The notes beneath the pieces were generated by a model that saw nothing but the letters and a program-made list of their open reading frames with translations, was not told the DNA's origin and did not search any database. From the NCBI GenBank assembly GCA_947379755.1, contig CANCOC010000011.1:1-55620 (forward strand): a DNA stretch of 55,620 nucleotides, written 5' to 3'. Below, in pieces: positions 17,409 through 25,464 of the stretch. The stretch is from Alcaligenaceae bacterium (GTDB lineage: Bacteria; Pseudomonadota; Gammaproteobacteria; Burkholderiales; Burkholderiaceae_B). The position numbers and the translations under genes are program-made. Numbering within the stretch: the stretch's first letter is position 1; each line of letters opens with the position of its first letter.

Positions 17409-18593
17409 ATGAGTCAAAGAGAAGTTGTCATCTGCAATCCTGTCAGAACAGCCATAGGGACCTATGGGGGCAGCCTGAAAGATGTGTCTGCCGCTGAACT
17501 CGCAGCGACCACGATCAGAGAGGTCATCAAGCGCTCAGGTCTGTCAGCAGACAGGGTTCAGACTCTTATTCTTGGACAGGTTATACAGGCTGCAGGCAAG
17601 ATGAATCCGGCACGCCAGGCTGGCATTTCAGGAGGGCTCGCAATAGAGGTACCAGCCATGACAGTCAATCGAGTGTGCGGATCTGGCGCACAAGGTATCG
17701 TCAGCGCAGCGCAAGAAATTTGGTCCGGCATGATTGACTGCGCCATTGCAGGCGGAATGGAAAATATGGATCGTGCCCCCTATCTGATGACACAGGGGCG
17801 CTGGGGTGCCCGCATGGGAGATGTCACTTTATTTGACAGCATGTTGTTTGATGGTCTCAATGACGCGTTTAGTGGCAAGCACTCCGGCTGGCACACTGAA
17901 GATCTCGTGACCCAATGCGGTATCTCCCGAGAAGATCAGGATGGCTGGGCACTTCGCTCTCAACAGCGCTTTGCACAGGCCCAGGCTGCAGGGAAATTTG
18001 AACAGGAAATTGCAGCAGTAGAGATCACAGGACGCAAAGGGTCGACGATTTTCAGAAAGGATGAACACAACCGGCCAGAAACGACCGCTGAATCTCTCGC
18101 AAAACTCAAACCAGCTTTTCGTAAAGAAGGCACCATTACCGCAGGAAGCGCTCCGGGTTTGAACACAGGCGCCTCAACAATGATCGTTGCAGAAAGACAG
18201 TGGGCAGAAAATAATGGACTCAAACCTATGGCGCGACTTGTATCCTACGGAATTGGAGCGGTAGAACCTGGGATGTTCGGTTTAGGCCCAGTACCCGCAG
18301 TCAAACAAGCACTGATACGTGCGGGATGGATCGTCGCACAGTTAGATCGAGTCGAAATAAATGAAGCCTTTGCTGCGATCACACTTGCTTGCTTGCGGCA
18401 ACTTGGCTTGAAAGAAAGTATGGTCAACGTCGAGGGTGGCGCGATTGCGCATGGCCATCCGATTGGTGCCAGCGGAGCTGTATTAACTACGCGAATTTTG
18501 CACTCTATGCAACGCGATGGACTCAAGCGTGGCATTGTTACGCTGTGCATCGGTGGCGGCCAGGGTATAGCATTAGCACTTGAAACTTTATGA
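17409..18593 (+). CDS. phaA: Acetyl-CoA C-acetyltransferase (beta-ketothiolase)
   Basis: The 394-residue biosynthetic thiolase condenses two acetyl-CoA to acetoacetyl-CoA. The nucleophile is C90 in NRVCGSGAQG, with H350 in GHPIGASGA and C380 in CIGGGQG completing the active site. The length and motifs are those of PhaA/AtoB. Its position after phaC points to supply of precursors for PHA, though a role in ketone-body or fatty-acid breakdown is not excluded. GAGGAG lies about 8 bases before the ATG. Confidence 0.92.
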   Translation: MSQREVVICNPVRTAIGTYGGSLKDVSAAELAATTIREVIKRSGLSADRVQTLILGQVIQAAGKMNPARQAGISGGLAIEVPAMTVNRVCGSGAQGIVSAAQEIWSGMIDCAIAGGMENMDRAPYLMTQGRWGARMGDVTLFDSMLFDGLNDAFSGKHSGWHTEDLVTQCGISREDQDGWALRSQQRFAQAQAAGKFEQEIAAVEITGRKGSTIFRKDEHNRPETTAESLAKLKPAFRKEGTITAGSAPGLNTGASTMIVAERQWAENNGLKPMARLVSYGIGAVEPGMFGLGPVPAVKQALIRAGWIVAQLDRVEINEAFAAITLACLRQLGLKESMVNVEGGAIAHGHPIGASGAVLTTRILHSMQRDGLKRGIVTLCIGGGQGIALALETL

Positions 18594-18602
18594 GAAATTA
18601 TC

Positions 18603-18848
18603 ATGGATAAGTCTTCACATCATTTTAGTGAACTCTTTGCGCAGCTTGGACTGCCTGCTGATGCCCCCGGCATCGCAAAATTTCTAATTGAACATGCGCC
18701 GCTGGCGGGCAACATCAAGTTGCCCGATGCAAAATTCTGGTCACCCGCGCAGGCAGCATTCTTGCGCGAAGCATTACTAGAAGACTCAGACTGGGCTGAG
18801 CTGGTTGATCAGCTCAGTGAGGCACTTCGGGACCCGGAGAGGCACTGA
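18603..18848 (+). CDS. DUF2789 family protein
   Basis: The 81-residue soluble protein matches the DUF2789 pattern: an N-terminal HxFxELFAQLGLP helix, then PDAKFWSPAQAAFLREAL and DSDWAELVDQL. Members are short and of unknown function, common in gammaproteobacteria and betaproteobacteria. It starts 9 bases after the phaA stop codon and is probably cotranscribed with it. Confidence 0.75.
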   Translation: MDKSSHHFSELFAQLGLPADAPGIAKFLIEHAPLAGNIKLPDAKFWSPAQAAFLREALLEDSDWAELVDQLSEALRDPERH

Positions 18849-18958
18849 TGCTGACGGTCACGCCAACTCCCCTCAATCGACATGGTGGCCAGGCAATCCA
18901 TACTAAGAAAAAAATGAGTTCGTGCAAAATGACGATTACTATGCCACAATGAACTTCT

Positions 18959-18988
18959 GTTAACGAAAGTTAAACGAAGTTAATCGCA
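18959..18988 (+). promoter_or_regulatory. Three tandem 10-base repeats upstream of the osmolyte operon
   Basis: GTTAACGAAA, GTTAAACGAA and GTTAATCGCA follow one another without gaps, all beginning with GTTAA, exactly one helical turn apart. Tandem direct repeats at 10-11 base spacing are the usual target form of OmpR/PhoB-type response regulators. The site lies 246-275 bases before the start of the HAD gene, and just upstream of a palindrome and a possible TATAAG -10 at 19029-19034. The regulator is not identified. Confidence 0.45.
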
Positions 18989-18996
18989 GTACATGC

Positions 18997-19017
18997 GTTG
19001 TCACTTTAAGTGACAAC
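18997..19017. promoter_or_regulatory. 21-base palindrome upstream of the osmolyte operon
   Basis: GTTGTCACTT and AAGTGACAAC form perfect 10-base arms around a single T. With TATAAG at 19029-19034 as a possible -10, the right arm would cover the -35 region, as expected of a repressor operator. It could instead bind a dimeric activator. The remaining bases of the 385-base gap (18849-19233) hold no coding sequence that I can support. Confidence 0.5.
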
Positions 19018-19233
19018 CGCTTCAGATGTATAAGCCCTCATAAGCGGGGGTGACCTACCCGTGATCCACACAGTCAATGGCAATCTTTTGCCTATGGATC
19101 GGGTTCCTCTCGACAGTCGCCACGCATCCACCACTTTGCCTCAGCAGGCAATGATGCATTTTTTCGCATATTCAATATTGATTGATGCGATGGACGGCTC
19201 ACCTTTGAATTTTTAACAAAGGAAACTGCACGC

Positions 19234-19947
19234 ATGCTGATTGCAACTGATCTGGATGGAACATTTCTCGCTGGAGACCCGAGTAAGCGACGCGATCTAT
19301 ACCAGTGGCTCAAACTCGAAACACACATTCAGCTGATATACGTCACAGGCCGCGGTATGCCGCTGGTACTGCCTCTGCTTGAGGATGCCGGGATTCCTCA
19401 ACCTGACTTCATTATCTGTGATGTCGGGGCAACTATCGCAGATGCCAGAGGCGATCTGATTCCAGATTTAATGACAGAAATCGACATCAAATGGCCTGGC
19501 GAAGATGCTGTATTGCAGGCACTGGAAGGCTTGCCATCATTGCAGCGCCAGGAACAACCACAAGCAAGGCGTTGCTCGTTTTATTGTGACTCAGAGTTCA
19601 CGACAAACAGCGTGAAGGATCGCCTCGCTGCGCTTGAGTGTGACGTGTTGTTTTCGGCCGGCCGATACCTTGATGTATTGCCTAAAAACGTCAACAAAGG
19701 CAGCTCTCTGAACCGGCTGATTCGCCATCTCAACATCAATGCAGCTGATGTACTGGTTGCGGGAGATACATTGAATGATCTTTCAATGTATCGACACGGA
19801 TTTAATGGCGTTTGTGTCGGGGGATCAGAAATTGAACTACTCGATGCAACACGAAAAATACCAAAAGTTCTGCATGCCGCCGGAATGGGTTGCGAGGGTA
19901 TTTCAGAAGCGATCTCGCATTTCTACAAAAGGAGTTTGACTACATGA
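19234..19947 (+). CDS. Stand-alone HAD phosphatase, probable glucosylglycerol-phosphate phosphatase
   Basis: The 237-residue protein is a HAD hydrolase of the Cof/sucrose-phosphatase type with all four motifs. Motif I is DLDGT (D6, D8), motif II the threonine in VTGRG, motif III the lysine in NVNKGSS, and motif IV GDTLND with D178 and D182. It is clearly paralogous to the N-terminal domain of the next gene, sharing the order of motifs and segments such as FIICDVGAT/LICDSGAT and YLDVLPK/FLDVLPK. It overlaps that gene by ATGA at 19944-19947. It most likely removes the phosphate from glucosylglycerol-phosphate made by its neighbour. AAGGA lies 10 bases before the start codon. Confidence 0.78.
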   Translation: MLIATDLDGTFLAGDPSKRRDLYQWLKLETHIQLIYVTGRGMPLVLPLLEDAGIPQPDFIICDVGATIADARGDLIPDLMTEIDIKWPGEDAVLQALEGLPSLQRQEQPQARRCSFYCDSEFTTNSVKDRLAALECDVLFSAGRYLDVLPKNVNKGSSLNRLIRHLNINAADVLVAGDTLNDLSMYRHGFNGVCVGGSEIELLDATRKIPKVLHAAGMGCEGISEAISHFYKRSLTT

Positions 19948-22268
19948 AGTTACCTCTGATAGAAGACATCCCAACAGTTTTGCAGCATGGCTCAGGCAGG
20001 ATGATGATTGCATGTGATCTCGACGAAGTATTTTTATTAGGTCAACCTCAGGAAAGACTCCGTCTGTCTCAGCTCATATCACGTCTGCCAGAGATCGAAC
20101 TAGTTTTCATGACAGACCGCGGCCAGGAATCCGTCCTGCCATTGCTCGACGATCCAACGCTGCCGATTCCGAGTTATCTCATATGTGACTCAGGCGCAAC
20201 GGTCATAGATGCACAAAATTTACCTATGGTTGCCATACAGTCATCCATCGAAACCTGCTGGCCAGGCGAGCATGTTGTGAATGAAGCCCTGGCAAACATT
20301 TCAGGGCTCATGCGACGAGAAGTTCCACAACGTAATCGCTGCGCCTACCTGTACGAGCCGGATGTTCTCACACCAGAACTCATCGAACTGATTAAGGAGT
20401 TGGGCTGTAGTTATAAATTGCGCCAGAATCGATTTCTGGACGTTTTACCTAAAGGGGTCAGTAAAAGCCGATCACTCGCAATGCTGGTCAAACATGTCGG
20501 TATCGAGCCAGAGTCAGTCCTGTTTGCGACAAACTCCCTCACCCAGACATCGCGTATCAACCTAGGTCTTTCCATTAAAGTCGTCGTGACGAACAATGAA
20601 AACCTCACCCTCTTAAGCTCACCCGGTCAGGAATCAGGCATTCTCCATGCATCCAAAAACGGGTGTGGTGCGATCCTTGAGGCAATGTCATATTTTGGTT
20701 TTCTGGGTGAAAAAGCGCAGCGGTCACTGATCAACAGCGCGCAGATCGAAGGCAGTGCAAATCTGGTCATGGTCTATCATCGTCTGCCATACGAAGAAAG
20801 TCTGCAAAACGGAAAAGTAATTCGTCGACGACCCAAGTCCCCAAATGGCATCATTCCGACTTTACTCAGTTTTTTTCGCGGTGGGATTGAGGGTTCCTGG
20901 GTTGCTTGGGCGATTCACGATAACCAAGATGAACCGTTTGATGTGCACACGGCCGTTGATACCGCGAACTTTCCAAATCTGACAGCGGCTCGCGTCCCGC
21001 TGACAACTGAACAAGTCGATATTTTTTATAAGCGCTTTTCAAAAGAAGCCTTCTGGCCTGTACTGCATACCTTTTGGGAGCGCGCAAGTTTCAACGAAGA
21101 ACATTGGGAAGTATTTTTGCAGGTCAACCACGCATTCGCGCAGGCAAGTGCACGTGAAGCGGCTCATGGTGCAACCGTATGGCTGCATGACTACAACCTC
21201 TGGATGGTGCCCGCCTATTTGCGCGCACTGAGGCCAGACCTGCATATTGCTTTTTTTCATCATACCCACTTCCCTTCAAGCGACATTTTCAATGTCCTCC
21301 CCTGGCGTCGCCAGATCATCGCCAGTTTGCTTCAGTGCGATTACATCGGATTTCATATTCCGCGACAGGTCGAAAACTTTGTAGATGTCGTGCGTGGCAT
21401 GGCACCGGTGGAAGTCATGGAAGTCGTCTCATGCGCACCGCGTTTTCAGACCTACGGATGCGCTGTCGGGATAGACAAAATGAATACTGTGATCCGTGTA
21501 AATGACCGGATCCTTGGTCTGGGCGCACATCCTGTTGGACTGGATATGGAACGCATCAGTCGGGCAACCACATCAGCAGCCTACCGTGAAACCAAGGCCT
21601 CGCTCGACGAGCAATACGAAGGCATTCAGATCATTCTGTCTGTAGAACGACTGGATTACACAAAAGGGATTCTGGAAAAGCTCCTGGCCTACGAATCACT
21701 GCTGGAAAAGAATCCGGAACTGCACGGCAAGATCAAACTCATTTCAATATGTGTACCTGCAGCAAGAGAAATGAATATCTATGATGACCTGCTCACCCAG
21801 ATCGAACAGGTTGCGGGGCGCATTAACGGACGATTCTCAAGAGTAGGTTGGCTACCACTCAATTTCTTTTTTAGAAGCTATGCCTTCGAAGAAGTGACCG
21901 CATTCTATGCCAAGGCTTCGATCATGTGGATCACGCCTTTGTGTGATGGCTTAAATCTGGTTGGACTCGAATACGCAGCAACGCAAGGCATGACGGGAGG
22001 AAACGGCGTTCTGGTGCTGTCAGAATTTACAGGGGCCTCTGCCGTATTAAAGGACGCACTGCTGACTAATCCCAACGATCCAAGGGATCTTCAGGAAAAA
22101 ATCCTGCAAGCACTCGTCATGAGCCCTCAGGAAGCAGCATCACGCATGCATAATATGAACGAAACAGTCAAATTTTATAACTTGCAGAAATGGGGTGTTG
22201 ATTTTCTTGAGGCTGTAGATCACATCGGAGACCTACAGGCACAACATGCTGTACTGGCAACATCATGA
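19944..22268 (+). CDS. ggpPS: Glucosylglycerol-phosphate synthase with N-terminal degenerate HAD domain (GgpPS type)
   Basis: The 774-residue protein has an N-terminal HAD domain (about 1-255) and a C-terminal GT20 glycosyltransferase domain (about 270-760). The GT20 part follows cyanobacterial GgpS rather than trehalose-phosphate synthase OtsA: YHRLPYEE, RRRPKSPNGIIPTLLSFF, SKEAFWPVLHTF, HDYNLW, FFHHTHFPSSDIFNVLPW, RLDYTKGI and PLCDGLNLVGLEYA. It should join glucose from ADP-glucose to glycerol-3-phosphate to make the osmolyte precursor. Bifunctional GgpPS enzymes are known from other proteobacteria. Here the HAD domain keeps motif I (D25, D27) but motif IV reads ATNSLTQ in place of AGDTLND, so both metal-binding acids are lost. 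ATG 19944 has AAGGAG 9 bases upstream and overlaps the previous stop. Confidence 0.88.
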   Translation: MKLPLIEDIPTVLQHGSGRMMIACDLDEVFLLGQPQERLRLSQLISRLPEIELVFMTDRGQESVLPLLDDPTLPIPSYLICDSGATVIDAQNLPMVAIQSSIETCWPGEHVVNEALANISGLMRREVPQRNRCAYLYEPDVLTPELIELIKELGCSYKLRQNRFLDVLPKGVSKSRSLAMLVKHVGIEPESVLFATNSLTQTSRINLGLSIKVVVTNNENLTLLSSPGQESGILHASKNGCGAILEAMSYFGFLGEKAQRSLINSAQIEGSANLVMVYHRLPYEESLQNGKVIRRRPKSPNGIIPTLLSFFRGGIEGSWVAWAIHDNQDEPFDVHTAVDTANFPNLTAARVPLTTEQVDIFYKRFSKEAFWPVLHTFWERASFNEEHWEVFLQVNHAFAQASAREAAHGATVWLHDYNLWMVPAYLRALRPDLHIAFFHHTHFPSSDIFNVLPWRRQIIASLLQCDYIGFHIPRQVENFVDVVRGMAPVEVMEVVSCAPRFQTYGCAVGIDKMNTVIRVNDRILGLGAHPVGLDMERISRATTSAAYRETKASLDEQYEGIQIILSVERLDYTKGILEKLLAYESLLEKNPELHGKIKLISICVPAAREMNIYDDLLTQIEQVAGRINGRFSRVGWLPLNFFFRSYAFEEVTAFYAKASIMWITPLCDGLNLVGLEYAATQGMTGGNGVLVLSEFTGASAVLKDALLTNPNDPRDLQEKILQALVMSPQEAASRMHNMNETVKFYNLQKWGVDFLEAVDHIGDLQAQHAVLATS

Positions 22269-23134
22269 AAGAATTCTTCATGACATATTGGCAGGATGTC
22301 TTACCGTATCTGGGACAATCCCTGCTCATTGCGGTGCGAATGTTTTTAATTGTGGTGGTCTCGTGGCAATTGGTACGTCTCATACACCTTGCTATAAACC
22401 GGCTTCGCTTACGTCTCACAAAGAAATTCAAGGATGCCGAAGCCGTCAAGCGTGTCGAAACACTCGGACGCGTGCTGCGCTATGTGATCACAGTCGTCGT
22501 ATCGCTCTGGGCAGGCATGCTACTCCTGTCCGAAATAGGTGTATCACTTGCGCCGGTTTTGGGTGCAGCGGGGGTGGTAGGGCTGGCAGTTGGATTTGGT
22601 GCACAAAGTCTAGTTAAAGATTATTTCACCGGATTTTTTCTCTTGTTAGAAGATCAGGTTCGGCAAGGCGATGTCGTAAAAATTGACGGTCACACGGGTC
22701 TGGTCGAATCCGTCACCTTGCGCTACGTCCGCTTACGTGATTATTTTGGAGACGTATATTTCATCCCCAACAGCCAGATTGCAAGTGTCGTAAACATGAC
22801 GCGAGGCTTCAGTTATGCCGTCATGGATGCTCGCGTCAGCTATCGGGAAAATATCGACAAAGTCATTGAGGTGATGCATGATGTTTCCAGATCATTACGC
22901 AAAAACCCTGAATTCAGCAAACATATTCTCGATGATCTGGAAATGGCAGGGGTCAATGAACTGGCAGACTCAGTCGTATTCGTGCGGGCGCGACTTAAAT
23001 GCGTCGCCATTGAAAAGTGGAGTATTCAACGTGAGTTTCTGAAATGTCTGAAAGTTGCGTTTGACAGAGAGAAAATCGAAGTCCCCTTCCCGCACATGAC
23101 ACTCGTGACAGATCCATCAAACCCTAGGTTGTGA
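22265..23134 (+). CDS. MscS-family mechanosensitive channel
   Basis: The 289-residue protein is a small-conductance mechanosensitive channel. It has two or three N-terminal helices, the pore-lining glycine/alanine-rich helix around VLGAAGVVGLAVGFGAQSLVKDYFTG, then the beta domain (GDVVKIDGHTGLVESVTLR) and FIPNSQI. It would release solutes on sudden drop of outside osmolarity. Its ATG overlaps the stop of the glucosylglycerol-phosphate synthase gene (ATGA, 22265-22268), so making and releasing the osmolyte appear to be coupled in one operon. The 3' end overlaps the convergent SPFH gene by 11 bases. Confidence 0.9.
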   Translation: MKEFFMTYWQDVLPYLGQSLLIAVRMFLIVVVSWQLVRLIHLAINRLRLRLTKKFKDAEAVKRVETLGRVLRYVITVVVSLWAGMLLLSEIGVSLAPVLGAAGVVGLAVGFGAQSLVKDYFTGFFLLLEDQVRQGDVVKIDGHTGLVESVTLRYVRLRDYFGDVYFIPNSQIASVVNMTRGFSYAVMDARVSYRENIDKVIEVMHDVSRSLRKNPEFSKHILDDLEMAGVNELADSVVFVRARLKCVAIEKWSIQREFLKCLKVAFDREKIEVPFPHMTLVTDPSNPRL

Positions 23135-24041
23135 CTTTCTGCAACTGGACCATTTTCATTGCAGAAGCAATCAGCGCCGAAACCTCTGTCATACTGCTTG
23201 GCACAATCAAAGTGGTAGTAGCATCGGCCGCAACGCGACTGTAAGCCTCAACTGCTTTTTCAGCGACTTTCAACTGCACAGCCTGATCACCGCCTGGCTG
23301 ATTGATAGCCACAGCAATACGCGCGATCGCTGTGGCGGTTGCTTCGGCCACTGCAGTAATCGAGGCGGCCTCACCTGCAGCCTTGTTGATGACAGCCTGC
23401 TTTTCACCTTCTGAGCGAGCGATAAAGGCCTCTCGCTCTCCTGTCGCGATATTAATCTGCTCCTGGCGACGCCCCTCTGAGGCGGCAATCAAGGCGCGTT
23501 TGCCACGTTCGGCCGTAATTTGAGCCTGCATCGCCACCAGGATTTCCTGTGGTGGTGTCAGATCCTTGATCTCATAGCGCAGCACCTTGACACCCCAGGT
23601 AATAGCAGCTTCATCAATGGCAGCTACAACCTGCGAGTTGATCACAACACGCTCTTCAAACGTCTTATCAAGTTCAAGCTTGCCAATCACGCTACGCAGG
23701 GAGGTTTGCGCCAGCTGACTCACAGCCATGATGTAATTTGAAGATCCATAACTCGCCCGTACAGGATCTGTCACTTGAAAATAAATAATGCCATCGACCT
23801 GCAGCTGGGTATTGTCTTTGGTAATACAAACCTGACTGGCAATATCGAGTGGAATTTCTTTCAGGCTATGTTTGTATGCCACGCGATCAACAAAAGGAAT
23901 CAAAAACTTAAGACCGGGTGTCAGCGTGACGGAGTACTTCCCTAATCTTTCAACGATCCAGGCATTCTGTTGAGGAACGATCTTGATGGAACGGATGATA
24001 AATATCGCTGCAATCACCGCGATAACAATTGTGATTTCCAT
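23124..24041 (-). CDS. SPFH/band-7 protein (stomatin-like, QmcA type)
   Basis: The 305-residue protein has an N-terminal membrane helix (ITIVIAVIAAIFIIRSI) followed by an SPFH domain (VPQQNAWIVERLGKYSVTLTPGLKFLIPF) and a coiled alanine/glutamate-rich region. Such proteins form large oligomers at membrane microdomains and influence membrane proteases and quality control. ATG 24041 is preferred because the helix begins right after it and GGAA precedes it; a TTG 11 codons upstream overlaps the NfeD stop. The upstream nfeD-like gene is its standard partner. Confidence 0.88.
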   Translation of the reverse strand: MEITIVIAVIAAIFIIRSIKIVPQQNAWIVERLGKYSVTLTPGLKFLIPFVDRVAYKHSLKEIPLDIASQVCITKDNTQLQVDGIIYFQVTDPVRASYGSSNYIMAVSQLAQTSLRSVIGKLELDKTFEERVVINSQVVAAIDEAAITWGVKVLRYEIKDLTPPQEILVAMQAQITAERGKRALIAASEGRRQEQINIATGEREAFIARSEGEKQAVINKAAGEAASITAVAEATATAIARIAVAINQPGGDQAVQLKVAEKAVEAYSRVAADATTTLIVPSSMTEVSALIASAMKMVQLQKVTT

Positions 24042-24070
24042 AGGTATTCCTTGATTCAGATTAACTGCGT

Positions 24071-24496
24071 TCAAATCGGAGTAACAATCAGACGATTGCC
24101 TTTAATTTCAACGATTCGATGAAGACCTGGCAACTTTGGCTTTCCCTGCTGCAAAGCAACATCCCAGAAAGTGCCACGATAGGAAACACGCGCGGAGCCC
24201 GTGTCGGACCAGACATCAACGTTGAGCACCTCGCCTGTATCGAGGTGGTCGATGGTCTGAACCTTTGTGCTGGCAGAACGCGGGTGACGGATCTGCCAAA
24301 ATCGCCAGCCCAGCATCAGGCCAACTCCGGTCACCGCGGCACTAATTAGCTGTGCGGGTAATGGCCAGCCAAGCCCTGCGGTGATCGCACCAAACATCAT
24401 GCCAATGGCGATCAGCAACAAGTAAAAGGTGCCTGTCAGCAATTCAGCGGCAACTGTTATTCCCGCTAATATCCACCAGAGTGTCGTGATGTCCAT
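24071..24496 (-). CDS. NfeD-family membrane protein
   Basis: The 141-residue protein has an N-terminal helix, two or three more helices up to about residue 65, and a C-terminal OB-fold domain (DTGEVLNVDVWSDTGSARVSYRGTFWDV). This is the short NfeD form that pairs with SPFH proteins, here 30 bases downstream. The pair forms one operon on the minus strand, and the ATG is preceded by AAAAGGAGC. The role is probably in membrane organisation or repair. Confidence 0.87.
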   Translation of the reverse strand: MDITTLWWILAGITVAAELLTGTFYLLLIAIGMMFGAITAGLGWPLPAQLISAAVTGVGLMLGWRFWQIRHPRSASTKVQTIDHLDTGEVLNVDVWSDTGSARVSYRGTFWDVALQQGKPKLPGLHRIVEIKGNRLIVTPI

Positions 24497-24538
24497 ATCG
24501 CTCCTTTTATCAAAAGATACAAAGGCACCATGTATAGA

Positions 24539-24697
24539 CTAAACCTCTGCTATCACCGCTGCTGCAATCAGCGCGGTCATGAATGCCAGCATGCGTGTGA
24601 GTTCACTTCTGAACGAAGCTTTCATTGTCATCAGCTTGCTGGGCTTGACTTCTCCCACACGAGCAAGTCTGTAAATAACATTTAAGATCGTGTTCAT
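24539..24697 (-). CDS. Possible 52-residue membrane-associated small protein
   Basis: A short minus-strand frame starts at ATG 24697 with AGGAG 7 bases upstream and ends with TAG at 24541-24539. The product has a basic N-terminal half (YRLARVGEVKPSKL, then KASFRSEL) and a C-terminal hydrophobic stretch MLAFMTALIAAAVIAEV that could be a membrane helix. The strong ribosome binding site and charge pattern support it. No family is recognised. It lies 42 bases upstream of the NfeD gene in the same direction, so it could be the first gene of that operon. Confidence 0.45.
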   Translation of the reverse strand: MNTILNVIYRLARVGEVKPSKLMTMKASFRSELTRMLAFMTALIAAAVIAEV

Positions 24698-24862
24698 CGT
24701 TATCTCCTGAGAAATATTCGCCCTGCCTTACCATGATGGTACTCATGCGAAATTCAATAGAATTCGAAGTCAATTCACCTTAACAGCATCACTGTCGCCA
24801 GCTGTCGTTAACCTTAGCACATGAGTGGTTACCCCTGACGAGCATCTCGCACAATATCGACT

Positions 24863-24940
24863 CATTCACCACCAGCAAGAACATAATCAAAACGATCTTC
24901 TATATCATCGCAGCGGCAATTGCCCCGATGGTGGTGAATG
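24863..24940. repeat. 11-base inverted repeat in the gap before the OB-fold gene
   Basis: CATTCACCACC at 24863-24873 is matched by GGTGGTGAATG at 24930-24940, with 56 bases between. A short hydrophobic reading frame runs through it on the plus strand but has no start codon with a ribosome binding site. It sits just past the 3' end of the OB-fold gene, so it might shape the end of that transcript. The rest of 24698-24952 holds nothing that I can support. Confidence 0.45.
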
Positions 24941-24952
24941 GCACTTGGATAC

Positions 24953-25321
24953 CTACTTGACTACCTTGATTATTTTTACGTCAATTTCAGGACTTTCAAG
25001 ATAATCCTTTTCGACCTCACCGCGAATTTCAACCCGCGTTTTTTCATCAATGACCAAGTCAGCCATGTATTTATTGTCGATTTCAACGCGAATTTGACCA
25101 CTACCATCCGAGAAAATATATTTCTCTTTACTCACCTTCTTGAGCAGAACGCCAGTCAGCACGACATCCTGATCTTCGATTGGCGCTTTCAAAATTGCAG
25201 CAACAGTCATGGGAACATGATTCGCACCAGGACCGGTGTACTGAGCATAGCTTGGGGCATAAATAGCCAGACCAGCAGCAGCTGAGACAACGGTAAGAAA
25301 AACTGACTGTTTGATTTTCAT
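24953..25321 (-). CDS. Periplasmic OB-fold (BOF/YgiW-YdeI family) stress protein
   Basis: The 122-residue protein has a signal peptide (IKQSVFLTVVSAAAGLAIYAPSYA) and one BOF domain. The family pattern is clear: YTGPG near the mature start, TVAAILKAPIEDQDVVLTGVLLKKVSKEKYIFSD, GQIRVEIDNK and TRVEIRGEVEKD. YgiW and YdeI of enterobacteria help against peroxide, metals and antimicrobial peptides. ATG 25321 was chosen because AAGGA lies 7-8 bases upstream; another ATG two codons earlier would be too close to it. Confidence 0.87.
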   Translation of the reverse strand: MKIKQSVFLTVVSAAAGLAIYAPSYAQYTGPGANHVPMTVAAILKAPIEDQDVVLTGVLLKKVSKEKYIFSDGSGQIRVEIDNKYMADLVIDEKTRVEIRGEVEKDYLESPEIDVKIIKVVK

Positions 25322-25464
25322 AACCATTTCCTTTGATTTCGAGCGTGCAAACTTGCAAGCTCTGATGAGACAGTAGTCCTGTCTAGCTGAACACAGTATG
25401 AATAAATATTTTTTTACTTGTATCTGCGGTATCTTTGAACAATTGAACTCTACACATCAAATTT

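Noticed and set aside
19944..22268. Trehalose-6-phosphate synthase as the identity of the GT20 enzyme
   Set aside because: Several blocks (SPNGIIPTL, SKEAFWPVLH, HHTHFPSSDIFNVLPW) follow glucosylglycerol-phosphate synthase rather than OtsA.
24780..24958. Hydrophobic short frame through the 24863-24940 inverted repeat
   Set aside because: It has no ATG, GTG or TTG start with a ribosome binding site before the hydrophobic part.
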